Shown here: positions 30,969 through 39,078 of the stretch, one piece after another
How the letters are laid out: each line of letters starts with the position of its first letter
How positions within the stretch are numbered: the stretch's first letter is position 1
Assembly: GCA_963760935.1 (NCBI GenBank)
Contig: CAVXFB010000003.1
Coordinates: forward strand, 1 to 64,000
Direction of reading: 5' to 3'
DNA from: CAVXFB01 sp963760935
GTDB lineage: Bacteria > Planctomycetota > Planctomycetia > Pirellulales > Thermoguttaceae
DNA length: 64,000 nucleotides
The notes under the pieces: generated by a model
Told to the model about the DNA's origin: nothing
The model's database searches: none
The model's input: the letters and a program-made list of their open reading frames with translations, nothing else
Position numbers and translations under genes: made by a program

Positions 30969-31703
30969 GTGGATCGTGGCGAGTGTCGACAGCCAACCGC
31001 GGATATTCTTGATCAGCAGGCCAAATGGCTTGTGCCCGCCCGGGCTCGACTATTGCGGCGGGCCGGAATCGCGCGACGTCACAGCGTCCTGGATCTCGGC
31101 TGTGGCTGCGGAAGCGTCACCGAGGATCTGACGCGACGCTGCGGCGGACGGGTCGTGGCCGTGGATTGCCGCAAAAATTCGATGATCGAACGCTCCTCGC
31201 GTTTCGCCGGCGCGGCGGCCATTTGCGCCAATGCCAAACAATTGCCGTTCCGCAACGGCTCATTCGATCTGGTATTCAGTCAGTTCGCGCTACTGTGGAT
31301 GAACGTGTCGGCAGCCGTAGGCGAAATTCGACGCGTGTTGGTTCCCGGCGGCGTGCTGGTCGCTCTTGAGCCCGACTATGGCGGTATGATCGAGCATCCG
31401 CCAGAAATCGCCACGCGAGACGTATGGCTGGCGGCGTTGGCGCGAGCCGGCGCCGACCCTTACGTCGGCCGAAAGCTGCCCAGCTTCCTTGCAGGCGCCG
31501 GTCTTACAGTCAACGTCGAATTGCTCGATCGACTGCCAGCACCTTCGCCGTTGCGGTTCGACCTGCTCGCCGGGCTGCCGCTCTCGGAACCTGAAGACGC
31601 CGTCCTGCGCCGCGTTCGGCAGGCCGATGTGGGCCTGAGCGATAGCACTCGGGTGGTGCATCTGCCGATGTTCCTGATTCTGGCCGAAGCACCCAACGAT
31701 TAG
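30969..31703 (+). CDS. class I SAM-dependent methyltransferase
   Basis: About 244 residues from the GTG 30969, with GGGGAG just after the upstream stop. Motif I is VLDLGCGCGSVTEDL, motif II VVAVDCRKNSM, then CANAKQLPFRNGSFDLVFSQ and EIRRVLVPGGVLVALEPDYG: a UbiE/Methyltransf_11 fold. The only 13-base gap to the Cys-tail protein suggests one operon, so a role in the same modification is possible; a small-molecule substrate is equally possible. Confidence 0.8.
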   Translation: MDRGECRQPTADILDQQAKWLVPARARLLRRAGIARRHSVLDLGCGCGSVTEDLTRRCGGRVVAVDCRKNSMIERSSRFAGAAAICANAKQLPFRNGSFDLVFSQFALLWMNVSAAVGEIRRVLVPGGVLVALEPDYGGMIEHPPEIATRDVWLAALARAGADPYVGRKLPSFLAGAGLTVNVELLDRLPAPSPLRFDLLAGLPLSEPEDAVLRRVRQADVGLSDSTRVVHLPMFLILAEAPND

Positions 31704-31755
31704 CGGCAACACAATCGACGTTGACTTCACCCCCGCTGTCGGGGATACTTGTGGC

Positions 31756-33015
31756 ATGAGTGAACTTCGTGAATACTGCCTCGATTTGGCCCAGCGTGCC
31801 AAGCGTGCGTCGGCCGACCTGACCGTAGTGACCGGCGGGCAAAAACAAGCCTGGCTTCGCCGCTGCGCCCGGCTGTTGAACGATCGCTCGGCCGCAATTG
31901 TCGAAGCTAACCAGGCCGACGTTGCCGCCGCCCCCGGCTACGGACTTTCCAACGCTGCCGTCGACCGACTGCGATTGACCCCGCAGCGCATTGCCGACAT
32001 GGCCAAAGCCCTGGAGGAAGTCGCCCTCTTGCCCGAACCGATCGGCGAGGTCATTTCCAGTTCCATCCGGCCCAACGGCCTCGAGGTGCAGAAGGTCCGC
32101 GTGCCGCTGGGCGTGATTTTTTTCATCTACGAGTCGCGGCCCAACGTTACGGCCGATGCCGCGGCACTGTGTGTCAAGGCCGGCAACGCCGTGATCCTTC
32201 GCGGCGGAAAAGAAGCCGCGCATTCCAACGCCGCGATTACGAAAGTGCTCGCTGAGGCCGCAGCAGAAGCCGGCCTGCCCGCCGACGCAGTGCAATTGGT
32301 TGCCACAACCGATCGCGCTGCTGTAGGCGAGTTACTCCGCATGCCGCAGTATATCAATCTGTGCATTCCCCGCGGCGGCGAGAGCCTGATCCGCCGCGTC
32401 AGCGATGAAGCCCGCATGCCCGTCATCAAACACTACGCCGGCAATTGCCACGTGTATCTGGATCAGTCGGCCAACGCCGACATGGCCGAGCGGATCGTCG
32501 TCAACGCCAAGTGTCAGCGAATGGGCGTATGCAACGCGGCCGAATCGCTGGTCGTCCATCAGGCCGCAGCCGAGACGCTGCTACCGAGGATCGGCCAAGC
32601 GCTCATGGATCGCGGCATCGAGATTCGCGGCGACGCGTGCACGTGCCGCCTATTGCCTTCCGCTAAACCGGCCTCGGATGAAGATTTTGCCGCGGAATAT
32701 CTCGGGCCGATCATCTCCTGCGTGGTTGTCGGCTCGCTCGACGAAGCCATTACGCACATCAATCGGTACAGTTCGCAGCACACCGAGGCGATTGTGACGC
32801 AAGACCTCGATGCGGCCCGCGAGTTTGCCGCTCGCGTCGACAGTTCGGCGGTGCTGATCAACGCCAGCACGCGATTCAACGACGGCGGCGAGTTCGGCCT
32901 AGGCGCAGAGATCGGAATCAGCACTGACAAGTTTCACGCCCGCGGCCCCTGCGGCATCAACGAGTTGACCAGCTACAAATACGTCGTCTATGGCACTGGA
33001 CAAGTGCGAGGATAG
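31756..33015 (+). CDS. proA: glutamate-5-semialdehyde dehydrogenase (gamma-glutamyl phosphate reductase)
   Basis: Second step of proline synthesis, NADPH-dependent reduction of gamma-glutamyl phosphate. 419 residues, the normal length. Seen are VRVPLGVIFFIYESRPNVTA, AVILRGGKEAAHSN, CIPRGGESLIRRV and the catalytic-Cys segment MGVCNAAESLVVH. The end has VLINASTRFNDGGEFGLGAE and ISTDKFHARGPCG. Intact and well placed at the ATG 31756. No proB is nearby. Confidence 0.97.
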   Translation: MSELREYCLDLAQRAKRASADLTVVTGGQKQAWLRRCARLLNDRSAAIVEANQADVAAAPGYGLSNAAVDRLRLTPQRIADMAKALEEVALLPEPIGEVISSSIRPNGLEVQKVRVPLGVIFFIYESRPNVTADAAALCVKAGNAVILRGGKEAAHSNAAITKVLAEAAAEAGLPADAVQLVATTDRAAVGELLRMPQYINLCIPRGGESLIRRVSDEARMPVIKHYAGNCHVYLDQSANADMAERIVVNAKCQRMGVCNAAESLVVHQAAAETLLPRIGQALMDRGIEIRGDACTCRLLPSAKPASDEDFAAEYLGPIISCVVVGSLDEAITHINRYSSQHTEAIVTQDLDAAREFAARVDSSAVLINASTRFNDGGEFGLGAEIGISTDKFHARGPCGINELTSYKYVVYGTGQVRG

Positions 33016-33059
33016 GGATTGGGGATTGGTTGGAAATTAGGGAACCGAAGGATCGACGG

Positions 33060-34001
33060 ATGTCCCACAGCGGCCGTGCTCGCTCATCGAATCCGCGTGT
33101 AGCGCCGCACTTGCTACGGCGGCTGCGTGCAGTGCATGATGGATTGGCGCGGGATCTTGGTCCCGCTTTCTCAGCGCTGCTTCGCACTCCCTGCACCGTG
33201 GCTGTTGCCCGCTTGGAGGAGGCCACCTACGGACAATTACTCGCCGACATCGAGTCACCTGCCTGCTTCTATCTGTTGAAGGCCGAACCGTTTAACGCGG
33301 AGAGAACGAAGACCGTCCCCAACGGCCAGAATGGCTTGGAGGGCGTTTCGCACACATCGGAACTGTCCCCGCTCACTTCCGAGCGGCTGATGCTGGATAT
33401 CGAGCCGGCGCTTCTGCACTCGATGATCGATCGCCTGCTGGGCGGTAGCGGCGTCGAGCCGGCTCCTGGCCGACCGATGACCGAAATAGAACTGAGCGTC
33501 GCTACTCGGGTTGTCCGGCGGTTCCTTGAGCGGTGTGCCGGCGCGTGGAAGGGCTCGCTCGATCTGAACCCGGAGGTGCTTCAAGCCGAGAGCAATCCCC
33601 GGCTGCTGCGCGTACTGCCCGCCGACGAAACGCTGTTCATCATCAGCTTCGAGGTAGACATAGGCGATGTCCGCGGCTTGATGCGACTTTGCTTGCCGAC
33701 CCGGACGATCGAACGAGTTGCCGACCGGCTGCGGGTCGACGGTCCCCGACCTGCCACGCCGGCCGCCGACGGCACCCTTGAGGTTGCCGTCACGCTGGCG
33801 AAGACGCCCATCAGCGAGCGTGAACTGGACGACCTTCGCGTGGGCGACATCATCATGACGGAGACGCCCGCGACAAGTCCGGCCGTCGTGTCGCTGGCCG
33901 ACATCGAAACATATCGCGGGAAGCCGGGCCTGTACCAAGGCCGCAAAGCTGTAGTAATCCTGGAAGAGCTTGGTGGACCACCGGCTGCTGAGCGGCCATA
34001 G
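33060..34001 (+). CDS. fliM: FliM-like flagellar motor switch protein
   Basis: About 313 residues. Middle domain: HDGLARDLGPAFSALLRTPC, SPACFYLLKAEPF, SERLMLDIEPALLHSMIDRL, LGGSGVEPAPGRPMTEIELS and FEVDIGDVRGLMRLCLP, as in FliM. The C-terminal SpoA domain shows LEVAVTLAKTPISERELDDL and ADIETYRGKPGLYQGRKAVV. The CheY-binding N-terminal box is not seen. No other flagellar gene is near, so it is an orphan copy. Start at the ATG 33060; a TTG at 33030 is also in frame. Confidence 0.85.
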   Translation: MSHSGRARSSNPRVAPHLLRRLRAVHDGLARDLGPAFSALLRTPCTVAVARLEEATYGQLLADIESPACFYLLKAEPFNAERTKTVPNGQNGLEGVSHTSELSPLTSERLMLDIEPALLHSMIDRLLGGSGVEPAPGRPMTEIELSVATRVVRRFLERCAGAWKGSLDLNPEVLQAESNPRLLRVLPADETLFIISFEVDIGDVRGLMRLCLPTRTIERVADRLRVDGPRPATPAADGTLEVAVTLAKTPISERELDDLRVGDIIMTETPATSPAVVSLADIETYRGKPGLYQGRKAVVILEELGGPPAAERP

Positions 34002-34068
34002 CCACCCGTTCCCCGTCGCCCGTCCCCCTTCCCCCATCTGCGTTCCTCCTTCATACTTGATCGTTGAC

Positions 34069-34107
<39 letters not shown>

Positions 34108-34121
34108 GGCAAGCGGACCGA

Positions 34122-34246
34122 TTTTGTACAGTAGTCCGAAAACGCGGCGAATAGCTTGTTTTCAAGGCTTTTCTTCACGTCGGCCGATTCGGCTTGTACA
34201 GTGTACAATTGTGTAGAATTGGGGCCTATCGGGTGTACGTACACCC
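34122..34246. promoter_or_regulatory. left-end TGTACA sites, probable integrase arm-binding sites
   Basis: The left end of the element holds TTGTACA at 34124-34130, the palindrome TTGTACAGTGTACAA at 34194-34208 and GGGTGTACGTACACCC at 34231-34246. The same GTGTACA core recurs at the right end (44184-44248) and I noticed no similar cluster elsewhere, so they are likely arm-type sites for the integrase or excisionase. The 250 bases before the first gene hold nothing else I can support. Confidence 0.5.
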
Positions 34247-34359
34247 GCTTGGAATCTTTTTCCCGCCCTGCCCCCAGCCGGCCTGAGAGGGCCTGAGAAG
34301 ATCGGGGCTGGGGGTACGCTGGCCTCGCGCTGGATTGGCTCTTGGTTAAGCCAAGGTCC

Positions 34360-34689
34360 TCAAGGCGAATCAAACTCGCAGGCTGCAAGGATGATTTTCT
34401 GTCTCCTCCACGTTCTGCCAGTTCCCCCCGCTCCTTCATCAGCTTCAGTGTGTCGCCCCTCGAAACGGAAGTCGCATCGGGGGCAATAAATCTCGCCGGC
34501 CTTAGGTGCCGTTCGCTTTGGTGCGAAGCATCCGAGACAATGCCCGGGCGACATGCGAGCTCGCCGCGCTGCCGACCGACGTGCAATCTCGGCTCGGCAA
34601 CGGTCGCACAACTGCCATGCGCCGCGGCCTTCGACCTGATGGCACAAGAGGCACTTGGAATCGGTCAGAATGGCGAAATCACTGCTCAC
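34360..34689 (-). CDS. small zinc-ribbon protein of the element
   Basis: 109 residues from a GTG at 34689. Two pairs of CxxC-type knuckles: CLLCHQ with LCDRCRAE, and HCLGCF with IYCPRCDF. It probably binds two zinc ions and perhaps nucleic acid. It is the last gene at the left end of the element, next to the terminase small subunit. No family is recognised. Confidence 0.55.
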   Translation of the reverse strand: MSSDFAILTDSKCLLCHQVEGRGAWQLCDRCRAEIARRSAARRARMSPGHCLGCFAPKRTAPKAGEIYCPRCDFRFEGRHTEADEGAGGTGRTWRRQKIILAACEFDSP

Positions 34690-34795
34690 TGTTCGTCTAC
34701 TCCTGAAAATGGCCCACCACGATTGCGTGTCGTGCGTTCCTGATGCCTCGGACGTGTTCTATCTCATTGGCGGCTTGCGTGCGTCATACGCGAAG

Positions 34796-35197
34796 CTACG
34801 CGGTCTTGTGTTTCTTCGGTTTGGTGTTCTCATCCATGCCGCGGAGTATCTTGGCGACACTCGATTCCGGCTCGGTGTCTTTCTTCCGGCCCGGGCGCTT
34901 GGCCTTCGGCGTCAACTGCAACTGCTCGCCCCAGCGGCGTAGCTCCGTCATGGCCTTCCGTGCGATGGTCGCGTAAGGATTCTCTTGCGGAAAGCCTTGT
35001 GGACTCTTCACGATCAAGCCCAACTCCTGCACCTTTAAGCTGGCCTCTGTCCATTGTGACGACGCCACGGCGTAGCAGCCGACGGCAGTAAGGACGCCGG
35101 CGTCGAGGGTGTCGCCGCGTGCCTGTAGCACGTCAATGATCTCGGCCCACTTCTGCTTGGCAATGCCGTCGAGGTGCGTAGGCGGTTCGTGGTTCAT
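34796..35197 (-). CDS. phage terminase small subunit, P27 family
   Basis: 133 residues. The family pattern is clear: PPTHLDGIAKQKWAEIIDVL, LDAGVLTAVGCYAVASSQW, VKSPQGFPQENPYATIARKA, LRRWGEQLQLTP, then a basic tail. TerS recognises the packaging site on phage DNA and guides the large terminase. No TerL is present in the element, so this subunit would have to redirect the large terminase of a helper phage, as in satellites. It overlaps the preceding gene by 4 bases. Confidence 0.85.
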   Translation of the reverse strand: MNHEPPTHLDGIAKQKWAEIIDVLQARGDTLDAGVLTAVGCYAVASSQWTEASLKVQELGLIVKSPQGFPQENPYATIARKAMTELRRWGEQLQLTPKAKRPGRKKDTEPESSVAKILRGMDENTKPKKHKTA

Positions 35198-35862
35198 GTC
35201 TTGGGCTCCATCAATGAGGTGATCCAGCCGGCATGGAAGTCGAATAGCTCTCGGTCCTGGGTGAGCATCAATTGTTCAACACTACTGCACGATCTCAAAT
35301 TGCTCGATGACTCGCACACGAAACAGCGGCCGCCCGACAATTTGAGAAGCAGAACTTTCGCATGACTCAAACGGGCGGCGCACCGTTGCTTTCGTTGTGT
35401 CAGTTCGGCCGTTAACCGTCCGCAGATTTCCTTTTCCAGGCTCTTATGAAAAACGGAATACAGAAAATCCAGCCGTTCCACCTGGCCGCCGTCGAGCATC
35501 CCGATCAGGCGTTCCAAATTGTCGCGGCTAAATCCCAATGTGGCGATGATGAGGTGCTCAATTCGCTCGGGCGATGCAAGTCGCAGGACGGCTTCGACCA
35601 CGTGGAAGAGTGAATACTTTTTGCTCGTGACCATGTGATACGATTGGCCGTGTTGTGGCAAGGTGCCGACGTGAAGGATACAGTTTTGCAATCGTCGAGC
35701 ATCCAATAGAACCCGCCTGTCCGATATGCGGACGTGCTTCCGGTCTTCGGCCAACTCGCGGGCCGCGTCCGCCTCGTGCCCAATCAACGGATCGAAGACG
35801 GGCCGTAGGTTGGCAGCGTCCAGCGTCGGAAGTGATTGTGTCCAGTCGGGCATGGCGGTCAT
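35194..35862 (-). CDS. phospholipase D-like phage protein
   Basis: About 222 residues from an ATG at 35862 that overlaps the upstream stop (ATGA). The C-terminal part HAKVLLLKLSGGRCFVCESS, NLRSCSSVEQLMLTQDREL and FDFHAGWI resembles one HxK half-site of the PLD fold as seen in small phage proteins; the usual distant Asp is not evident. A conserved ERIEHLIIATLGFSRDNLE segment lies in the middle. It sits directly upstream of terS. Enzymatic activity is unproven; a structural or DNA-binding role is possible. Confidence 0.5.
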   Translation of the reverse strand: MTAMPDWTQSLPTLDAANLRPVFDPLIGHEADAARELAEDRKHVRISDRRVLLDARRLQNCILHVGTLPQHGQSYHMVTSKKYSLFHVVEAVLRLASPERIEHLIIATLGFSRDNLERLIGMLDGGQVERLDFLYSVFHKSLEKEICGRLTAELTQRKQRCAARLSHAKVLLLKLSGGRCFVCESSSNLRSCSSVEQLMLTQDRELFDFHAGWITSLMEPKT

Positions 35863-36092
35863 TCCTCGCATATCCAGCCAAGAGCGATAGGCGAATTGTC
35901 GCCGTGAATTGTGGCGGGTGCCGGTACGGCCTCGCATGTGATGCTGGCCGACGTGCCGTTGCAGTCAACGGCCGCCACCCGCCATGTCTCGCCGGCTTCG
36001 CTCGGACCAGCAATAGCGGCTCCGATAGCGGGCATTGCCTCAAGGGTTCGTTCTTCTTCGTGGTCGGGGAAAATGAGAGTCGCGTTAATCAT
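35859..36092 (-). CDS. small hypothetical element protein
   Basis: 77 residues (MINATLIFPDHEEERTLEAM and onward, ending GWICEE). No recognised domain. ATGA overlap with the next gene and a 4-8 base overlap with the upstream one support that it is translated. Confidence 0.5.
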   Translation of the reverse strand: MINATLIFPDHEEERTLEAMPAIGAAIAGPSEAGETWRVAAVDCNGTSASITCEAVPAPATIHGDNSPIALGWICEE

Positions 36093-36777
36093 GCTTGTTG
36101 CTCCTTGTGAAAATGCTCCTGTAAAATCCGCCCGGGGCGGGCCGCCGACGGCTGATATGAAAACCGTCGACGGCCGCGGCCCTGGGCCTCAAGCCGCGAC
36201 CGGCCGGCAATGGCTGTAGCCGGCGGGCCTTGGCGAGTCGCGTTAAATCACGCCCGCGTCCTTCGCCGTTTCGACGGACCGAAGGGCGGCTCTCTGCTCC
36301 GGCTAGCTCGACGCGGGCCGCCGCCCACGCCTCCGATGCCGAAAGAAGCTCGCCTTCGAGCCTGTCTTGTTCGGGACGCGTAGTCGCCGTGGAGAACTCC
36401 GAATCCAAGCGGCGATACGTTTTTTCGGCCGCGGCCGCCGCCTTTTTTCGCTCGCTAAGGGTTGCCGCCTCGGCCTGACAGAATTGGCCACGCTTCCGAA
36501 GCGTTTTCAATTCCGAAACTTCACCCAAACTGAAACCGGCACTCACTGCAAGCAGTTCCATCGCGTCGTCTGGCAGTTCGGCCTTGACGCCCGCGGCCAT
36601 CGCGTCGTACTCGGGCCGCCCTCGGCGGCACGTGCGGAAGTAGTTGTCGAATTGCTGGCGTGCAACGGCAAGTGCCTTGGCGTGCTCTTGCTGAGTAAGT
36701 CGCGTCTGCTCAGATCGCTCTGCACGCTTCGCATCCAGTTCGGGGTCGAGGATCGTCTTAACGTAGGTCATTGTCAT
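36085..36777 (-). CDS. hypothetical coiled-coil protein of the element
   Basis: 230 residues. The N-terminal two thirds are charged and helical (RSEQTRLTQQEHAKALAVAR, SERKKAAAAAEKTYRRLDSE), with GFSLGEVSELKTLRKRGQ in the middle. The last ~60 residues are Arg/Pro-rich and may be out of frame or a disordered tail. No family is recognised. Position between the HExxH protein and terS suggests an accessory or morphogenesis-type role. Confidence 0.5.
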   Translation of the reverse strand: MTMTYVKTILDPELDAKRAERSEQTRLTQQEHAKALAVARQQFDNYFRTCRRGRPEYDAMAAGVKAELPDDAMELLAVSAGFSLGEVSELKTLRKRGQFCQAEAATLSERKKAAAAAEKTYRRLDSEFSTATTRPEQDRLEGELLSASEAWAAARVELAGAESRPSVRRNGEGRGRDLTRLAKARRLQPLPAGRGLRPRAAAVDGFHISRRRPAPGGFYRSIFTRSNKHD

Positions 36778-36872
36778 TGCTCAGTCATTCCTTTTTGTCG
36801 CCGGGGTAGTGTCGCGCACCCACAGCCGGCGAAATGCACGCGGGGGCGATTGTTGTTTGATTTGTTCGAAAC

Positions 36873-37451
36873 TCAGTTTGCGGAGTTGCGCGGCTCGTCG
36901 CCCAGTGCCCGGGCATAAATACTGCCACTGACCAGCCGGTATTGACTGCCGGCACACACAAACGACGGCGGCAGTTCAATGCCGACCAACCGTGAAACGC
37001 GATAGCCGATGTGAAGTGCTAGCCGGATGTGACGCGCACCGTGGCCGAACCAGGGCGGCATATTCAGCTTCGCCCGGATCGCCTCCGATTCCTCAGCCGT
37101 CCTATTGCTCGATGCCGCGAGGCACAATTGCTCGAACTCGCGGTAAGCATCGCTCGGCATAGGGTCGTAATATGGCGGGTCGCGGTCGGCAACATGCGCA
37201 ATTTCATGCGCGAGCGTGCAAAGTGTTATCCGCTCACCTTCGTTCTCGTCGCCTTCGGTCCATTTTTCGATGGCACCACTATTGATCTCGATTGCGGGCC
37301 GGCGGCCTGCCCACCGTCCCTGCTCTCGCAGGATCTGCTCATAATACAAATCCAGCCGCGGGTGTGTACGTCCGAGGTACTGCCCTTCGCCTTCGACGAT
37401 GTAGCACGGCGTTTGCAACACTTCGCCCGCAATCTGTTCGTACTGGATCAT
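36873..37451 (-). CDS. HExxH zinc-dependent peptidase-like protein
   Basis: 193 residues from an ATG at 37451 that overlaps the upstream stop. LCTLAHEIAHVADRDPPYYD contains HEIAH, the metal-binding helix of zincin peptidases; AIEINSGAIEKW lies before it and a third ligand could be in the YREFEQLCLAASS region. Similar SprT/ImmA-like proteins occur in phages and islands, where some cut repressors. Role here unknown. Confidence 0.6.
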   Translation of the reverse strand: MIQYEQIAGEVLQTPCYIVEGEGQYLGRTHPRLDLYYEQILREQGRWAGRRPAIEINSGAIEKWTEGDENEGERITLCTLAHEIAHVADRDPPYYDPMPSDAYREFEQLCLAASSNRTAEESEAIRAKLNMPPWFGHGARHIRLALHIGYRVSRLVGIELPPSFVCAGSQYRLVSGSIYARALGDEPRNSAN

Positions 37452-38251
37452 CACTTGGCCGCCTTTCTGCTTCGTTTTCGCTTCGGCCAGTTCCAAGGGC
37501 CGACAACTTCGTCCCATAGGCCGGCAGATAACGCTATCGGGCCGACGGCGTTCGGGTGCGACGGCTGTGCTGCCATCAGTCGATCACGCTCGTCGCCGTA
37601 CTCGGTCCAAAACAGGTCCATCAGCGCGTCGGGGTCAACGGCCGCTGCTGCTTCAAGTAAATCCTCGGGCGGCTCGGGTGCTGGCCGTGCTGCCGCGGCT
37701 TTGCCTTCGTGCGTTACCGAATAGGCGACGCGGCCCAGCATGTCGCTGTGTACCGCGATCCAGTTTTCGAGGATTGCCGGGACGGCAATGCACTGAAACG
37801 CGAATAGCCGTTTTTCGTACTGCTCGGGTGTCTTGTAGTTTTTCAATCTGGCGGGCAACAATTCACTGATTAGTCGGCCAGCGGGGGCGAAGTCGAGTAG
37901 CGTCTTGACCGCCTGATGCGCGTCGAGCAAATCCCGCGCACCGCACAACATGCAGGCGAGCCATCGCCCGCGGGTGGTCAGCCGCAAGTGCCGATCTTGG
38001 GTTCGACCGGCGGCCGTCACTAAGTCGGCTCTCCGCAGTTCCCGAATCTGCTCCTCGGCCTGCTTGCGTTCGTTCACAGTGCCGCCGGCGGTCCAGCGAA
38101 GCCCCTGCCGCCGAAACTGATGCTGAAGTTCGCTAATGCCCGCGACGACGCCCATCGTTCGCCAGTGACGCTCTCGCCACGGTGCGAACAGGGCCAGCTC
38201 TCTAGCCGAGAGGGTCACAAGCACGTTTTCTGCTTCGCCGGTCTGGATCAT
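37451..38251 (-). CDS. hypothetical winged-helix-like element protein
   Basis: About 266 residues from the ATG that starts MIQTGEAENVLVTLSARELA (an upstream start at 38296 is also possible). NERKQAEEQIRELRRADLVT followed by RHLRLTTRGRWLACM looks like a winged-helix pair. The C-terminus is basic (WPKRKRSRKAAK). It may be a regulator or DNA-packaging accessory. Its stop overlaps the start of the HExxH gene. Confidence 0.5.
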   Translation of the reverse strand: MIQTGEAENVLVTLSARELALFAPWRERHWRTMGVVAGISELQHQFRRQGLRWTAGGTVNERKQAEEQIRELRRADLVTAAGRTQDRHLRLTTRGRWLACMLCGARDLLDAHQAVKTLLDFAPAGRLISELLPARLKNYKTPEQYEKRLFAFQCIAVPAILENWIAVHSDMLGRVAYSVTHEGKAAAARPAPEPPEDLLEAAAAVDPDALMDLFWTEYGDERDRLMAAQPSHPNAVGPIALSAGLWDEVVGPWNWPKRKRSRKAAK

Positions 38252-38344
38252 TTTTTCTCGCCTTTCCAACTCACAATCAGTCTTAGAGCCAAACACCTAC
38301 AGTTCCACTAGCCTTACCTAGCCTAGGGGGCTGGCACAGTACCT

Positions 38345-38662
38345 TTACCCCCCGGGGTGGGTATGGGTGCTTTCCGCCTCCTGCATCGGCCACAAGCAAC
38401 GTGCGGCCGTCTGCGTATCGTCCACGGCCTGCTCAACTTGCACGTCATCCCCGAGCCACGGCTCGCCAGCCGGCTCCATGCCGTCGAGATTGCCCGACGT
38501 GACCAGCGACAACAGCCGATCCGTCAACCGCTTGAACCGCTGCCGATGATGCGGCTCAAGAGCTATGGCATCCTGGCCATACTGCTGCCAAAATGTGGCC
38601 CACGTGTCGCCGCGGCGGTGTGCCTGCAAGGCGGGGCGCTCGAGGTGCTTGATTCCGGTCAT
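38345..38662 (-). CDS. small hypothetical element protein
   Basis: 105 residues (MTGIKHLERPALQAHRRGDT and onward). Start overlaps the stop of the zinc-ribbon gene upstream. No domain recognised. Confidence 0.45.
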   Translation of the reverse strand: MTGIKHLERPALQAHRRGDTWATFWQQYGQDAIALEPHHRQRFKRLTDRLLSLVTSGNLDGMEPAGEPWLGDDVQVEQAVDDTQTAARCLWPMQEAESTHTHPGG

Positions 38663-39078
38663 CGCTTTCGGCTCCTGATACGGGCTGCAAGGTCAGCCAG
38701 TGCCATTGCTCGGCGGATAGGCTGGCACTGCTGACAATGGGGCTTGTTATCGAAGTCCCACCACTTTTCGAGCGAACCGCATTTTGGGCACGGGTCGCCG
38801 CATTCTTCGACGGTGACGTCGTCCCATGCGGCCAGTTCGGGAAGATCGTCGGACGGTGCGACGAACGGCCGGAGAGGCGGGATCGGTTCAGGTTTTGGGG
38901 CTGCCTCCGCCTGTTCATTCGGACTGGCCAGCCACGGTGGGGGCCATGCTGGAACAGGTGGAACAGGTGGAACATGTTCCAGAGCATTGCTACTCATATA
39001 TGCTTTTTCGTTTTGCATTTTTTTTCTCGTTATGCGTGCAATAGGTTGGAACATGTTCCAGGTGTTCCAATTCACCAC
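38659..39078 (-). CDS. zinc-ribbon protein, start region overlaps the iteron array
   Basis: Up to 139 residues. The C-terminal half holds a zinc ribbon (DPCPKCGSLEKWWDFDNKPH, CQQC) and a basic end. The N-terminal part encodes a VPPVPPVP run that is a by-product of a 9-base DNA repeat. The real start may therefore be the ATG of MSSNALE (about 39000) or MQNEK rather than 39078, leaving the palindromes as non-coding operator or origin DNA. Confidence 0.5.
   Translation of the reverse strand: MVNWNTWNMFQPIARITRKKMQNEKAYMSSNALEHVPPVPPVPAWPPPWLASPNEQAEAAPKPEPIPPLRPFVAPSDDLPELAAWDDVTVEECGDPCPKCGSLEKWWDFDNKPHCQQCQPIRRAMALADLAARIRSRKR
38950..39069. repeat. iteron-like array of TGGAACA half-sites around an AT-rich core
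   Basis: Left cluster: TGGAACA at 38950, 38959 and 38968, the last being half of the palindrome TGGAACATGTTCCA (38968-38981). Right cluster: the same 14-bp palindrome at 39047-39060 and a further TGTTCCA at 39063-39069. Spacing is 9 bp within clusters, and about 65 bp of AT-rich sequence with T-runs lie between. It sits at the 3' end of the primase-helicase gene. It is a candidate replication origin or operator of the element. Confidence 0.6.
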
